Positions 63,007 to 64,000 of a stretch of DNA of 64,000 nucleotides are shown here, piece by piece (position 1 is the stretch's first letter; each line of letters opens with the position of its first letter). Made by a program: the position numbers and the translations under genes. This stretch comes from Synechococcus sp. C9. GTDB lineage: Bacteria; Cyanobacteriota; Cyanobacteriia; Gloeomargaritales; Gloeomargaritaceae. The notes below the pieces were generated by a model, which saw only the letters and a list, made by a program, of their open reading frames with translations, searched no databases and was not told where the DNA came from. The stretch is taken from the NCBI RefSeq assembly GCF_022984075.1, contig NZ_JALAAD010000001.1, positions 1,406,455-1,470,454 of the forward strand, in the 5' to 3' direction.

Positions 63007-64000
63007 TGCGTATTCCAATTTCACGAAGGGCTTTATTATCAGGGGCAATTTCCCTATCTGTAACGGCACAATTATCCCCCAAAGTGCGGGCGCAATTTCC
63101 ACGATTGTATGGCATTAATGCCTATTACCTGCTGGTAGAAAGCTATCGTAAGGTACAACAGCAACCACAACGCCCTGTTCAAGATGTGGTTAGGGACTAC
63201 TTAACCCAGGATTTACAGTTACCCGAATTACGCCGTCGCAGTCAGATCAATGCCATCCGTTTTTGGGCATTTAATGACTATCCTGTGTCGGCTCCTGGCG
63301 TACCAGACGGAAGTTTTGATGCAGCTCTTTGGTCAGCACCGAACCAGGTCGTTCAGCCTGTTTTGAATATCCTAAATATCTTAGTTGAGCAGTTAAGTGA
63401 ACTGGATTTTTATTTAATTCCTACCCTGGGAAATTATTGGCTATCCTATGGGGGCATTTTGCGCTATTTAGAGTGGGTCAAAGCCATACCAGCGGGAACT
63501 TGGTTAAATGCTTTTATGACCCTCCAAGACCAGGATAAATATCTAAAATATGGGGCGAATTTCTATTTGAATCCCCAGGTTGAGCAGTTGTTCCAAAATC
63601 ATACCAGACAAGTTCTCAATGTGTTAAATAAATATCCTAAAGTTATTGCAATTGATATTCTCAACGAACCCAGGGGCAAGGGTGTCTATGCCCAGGAAAA
63701 TCGCCCCGTTAAACCCAATGTCCCGATGCAAAAAATTGTTGCCGATTGGCTAGACCGTCAAGCGATATTTATCCGTAAAAATATGAGTAATTCAGTTCAT
63801 ATTACTTCTGGGGAAGAAGGCTGGCTCGCCCAACCTCCTAAACTGGCTTTAACCTACTTAAAATCTGATCCGCAAACTCATGAGGGAATTGACTTAGCTA
63901 CCAATATGACCCGTCCAAATTTAACGATGGGAACCATTCACATGTACACCCATCCCGCCGCTGAATTGCAAAAAACCAGTCTAGCGGGTTTACCGTTTAC
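63006..64000 (+). CDS. GH5-type endo-beta-mannanase-like protein, Tat-exported (3' end outside window)
   Basis: 331 codons visible, no stop before the window edge. The N-terminus RIPISRRALLSGAISLSVTA has a twin-arginine export signal. The mature part matches GH5_7-type mannanases: PTLGNYWLSYGGILRYLEW, NPQVEQLFQNHTRQVLNVLNKY, the catalytic acid/base in IDILNEPRG near 219, GEEGW, and TIHMYTH near 316-321. The nucleophile Glu would lie beyond the edge. It probably cleaves mannan-like polysaccharide outside the cytoplasmic membrane. Coupled by TAATG to the beta-barrel gene. Confidence 0.72.
   Translation, partial: MRIPISRRALLSGAISLSVTAQLSPKVRAQFPRLYGINAYYLLVESYRKVQQQPQRPVQDVVRDYLTQDLQLPELRRRSQINAIRFWAFNDYPVSAPGVPDGSFDAALWSAPNQVVQPVLNILNILVEQLSELDFYLIPTLGNYWLSYGGILRYLEWVKAIPAGTWLNAFMTLQDQDKYLKYGANFYLNPQVEQLFQNHTRQVLNVLNKYPKVIAIDILNEPRGKGVYAQENRPVKPNVPMQKIVADWLDRQAIFIRKNMSNSVHITSGEEGWLAQPPKLALTYLKSDPQTHEGIDLATNMTRPNLTMGTIHMYTHPAAELQKTSLAGLPF

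Overview
The window is chromosomal DNA of an oxygenic phototroph, a cyanobacterium. It encodes PsaD (photosystem I), Psb27 (photosystem II assembly), CP12, a high-light-inducible protein (HLIP), the bilin reductase PcyA, the divinyl-chlorophyllide reductase BciB, the proton-extrusion protein PcxA/CemA and a SufR-SufB pair. Several genes belong to families seen almost only in cyanobacteria (DUF3086, DUF3119, DUF1825). Coding DNA is fairly GC-rich, with AT-richer stretches around the glycosyltransferases. I cannot name the species. No tRNA, rRNA, CRISPR array, prophage or recognised defence locus was seen.

Layout. 0.1-5.9 kb: a DUF3086/DUF3119 pair, a TerB/DUF697-like protein, clpB and psaD. 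5.9-8.05 kb: a small repeat, then two nested TA-inserting IS630/ISY100-like elements, both with broken transposases. 8.05-13.1 kb: a minus-strand block with a DapF-family protein lacking both catalytic cysteines, a PRC-barrel protein, an RRM protein, a CpdA-like phosphoesterase, CP12, a nucleoside-phosphorylase-like protein and a ferritin-like protein. 13.2-24 kb: gatA, a histidine phosphatase, DUF1825, HLIP, prfC, a cation/proton antiporter, an AtpI-like protein and a UbiB-type kinase. 24-28.5 kb: efp-accB converging on a phosphopantetheinyl transferase, then pcxA and a carotenoid oxygenase. 28.7-32.1 kb: three glycosyltransferases. 32.1-39.8 kb: ftsH, a YcgQ/YraQ-type permease pair, rodA and a gyrase/topo IV A subunit. 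39.8-43.4 kb: rplU-rpmA, an M20 amidohydrolase, accA and an SDR. 43.6-53 kb: NDH-2, psb27, cofG, a DnaJ-like gene coupled to pcyA, DUF445, and a coupled HAD/methyltransferase/solute-binding trio. 53.6-55.8 kb: sufR and sufB, divergent around two operator-like palindromes. 56-64 kb: recG, yidC, a fourth glycosyltransferase, bciB, an outer-membrane beta-barrel protein, and a Tat-exported GH5-type mannanase cut by the window edge.

The most unusual feature is a family of about 15 intergenic elements of roughly 75-145 bp. They share a hairpin core (AACCAAnnACGGGGGC...GCCCCTGCGACC) joined to one of at least three kinds of terminal segment. Several copies are hybrids, with the left end of one type and the right end of another. 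Most ends of type 1 read TATAGC, which fits a TAG...CTA element flanked by the dinucleotide TA, as for Tc1/mariner-like transposition. This looks like a modular, non-autonomous mini-element family that recombines at its hairpin core.
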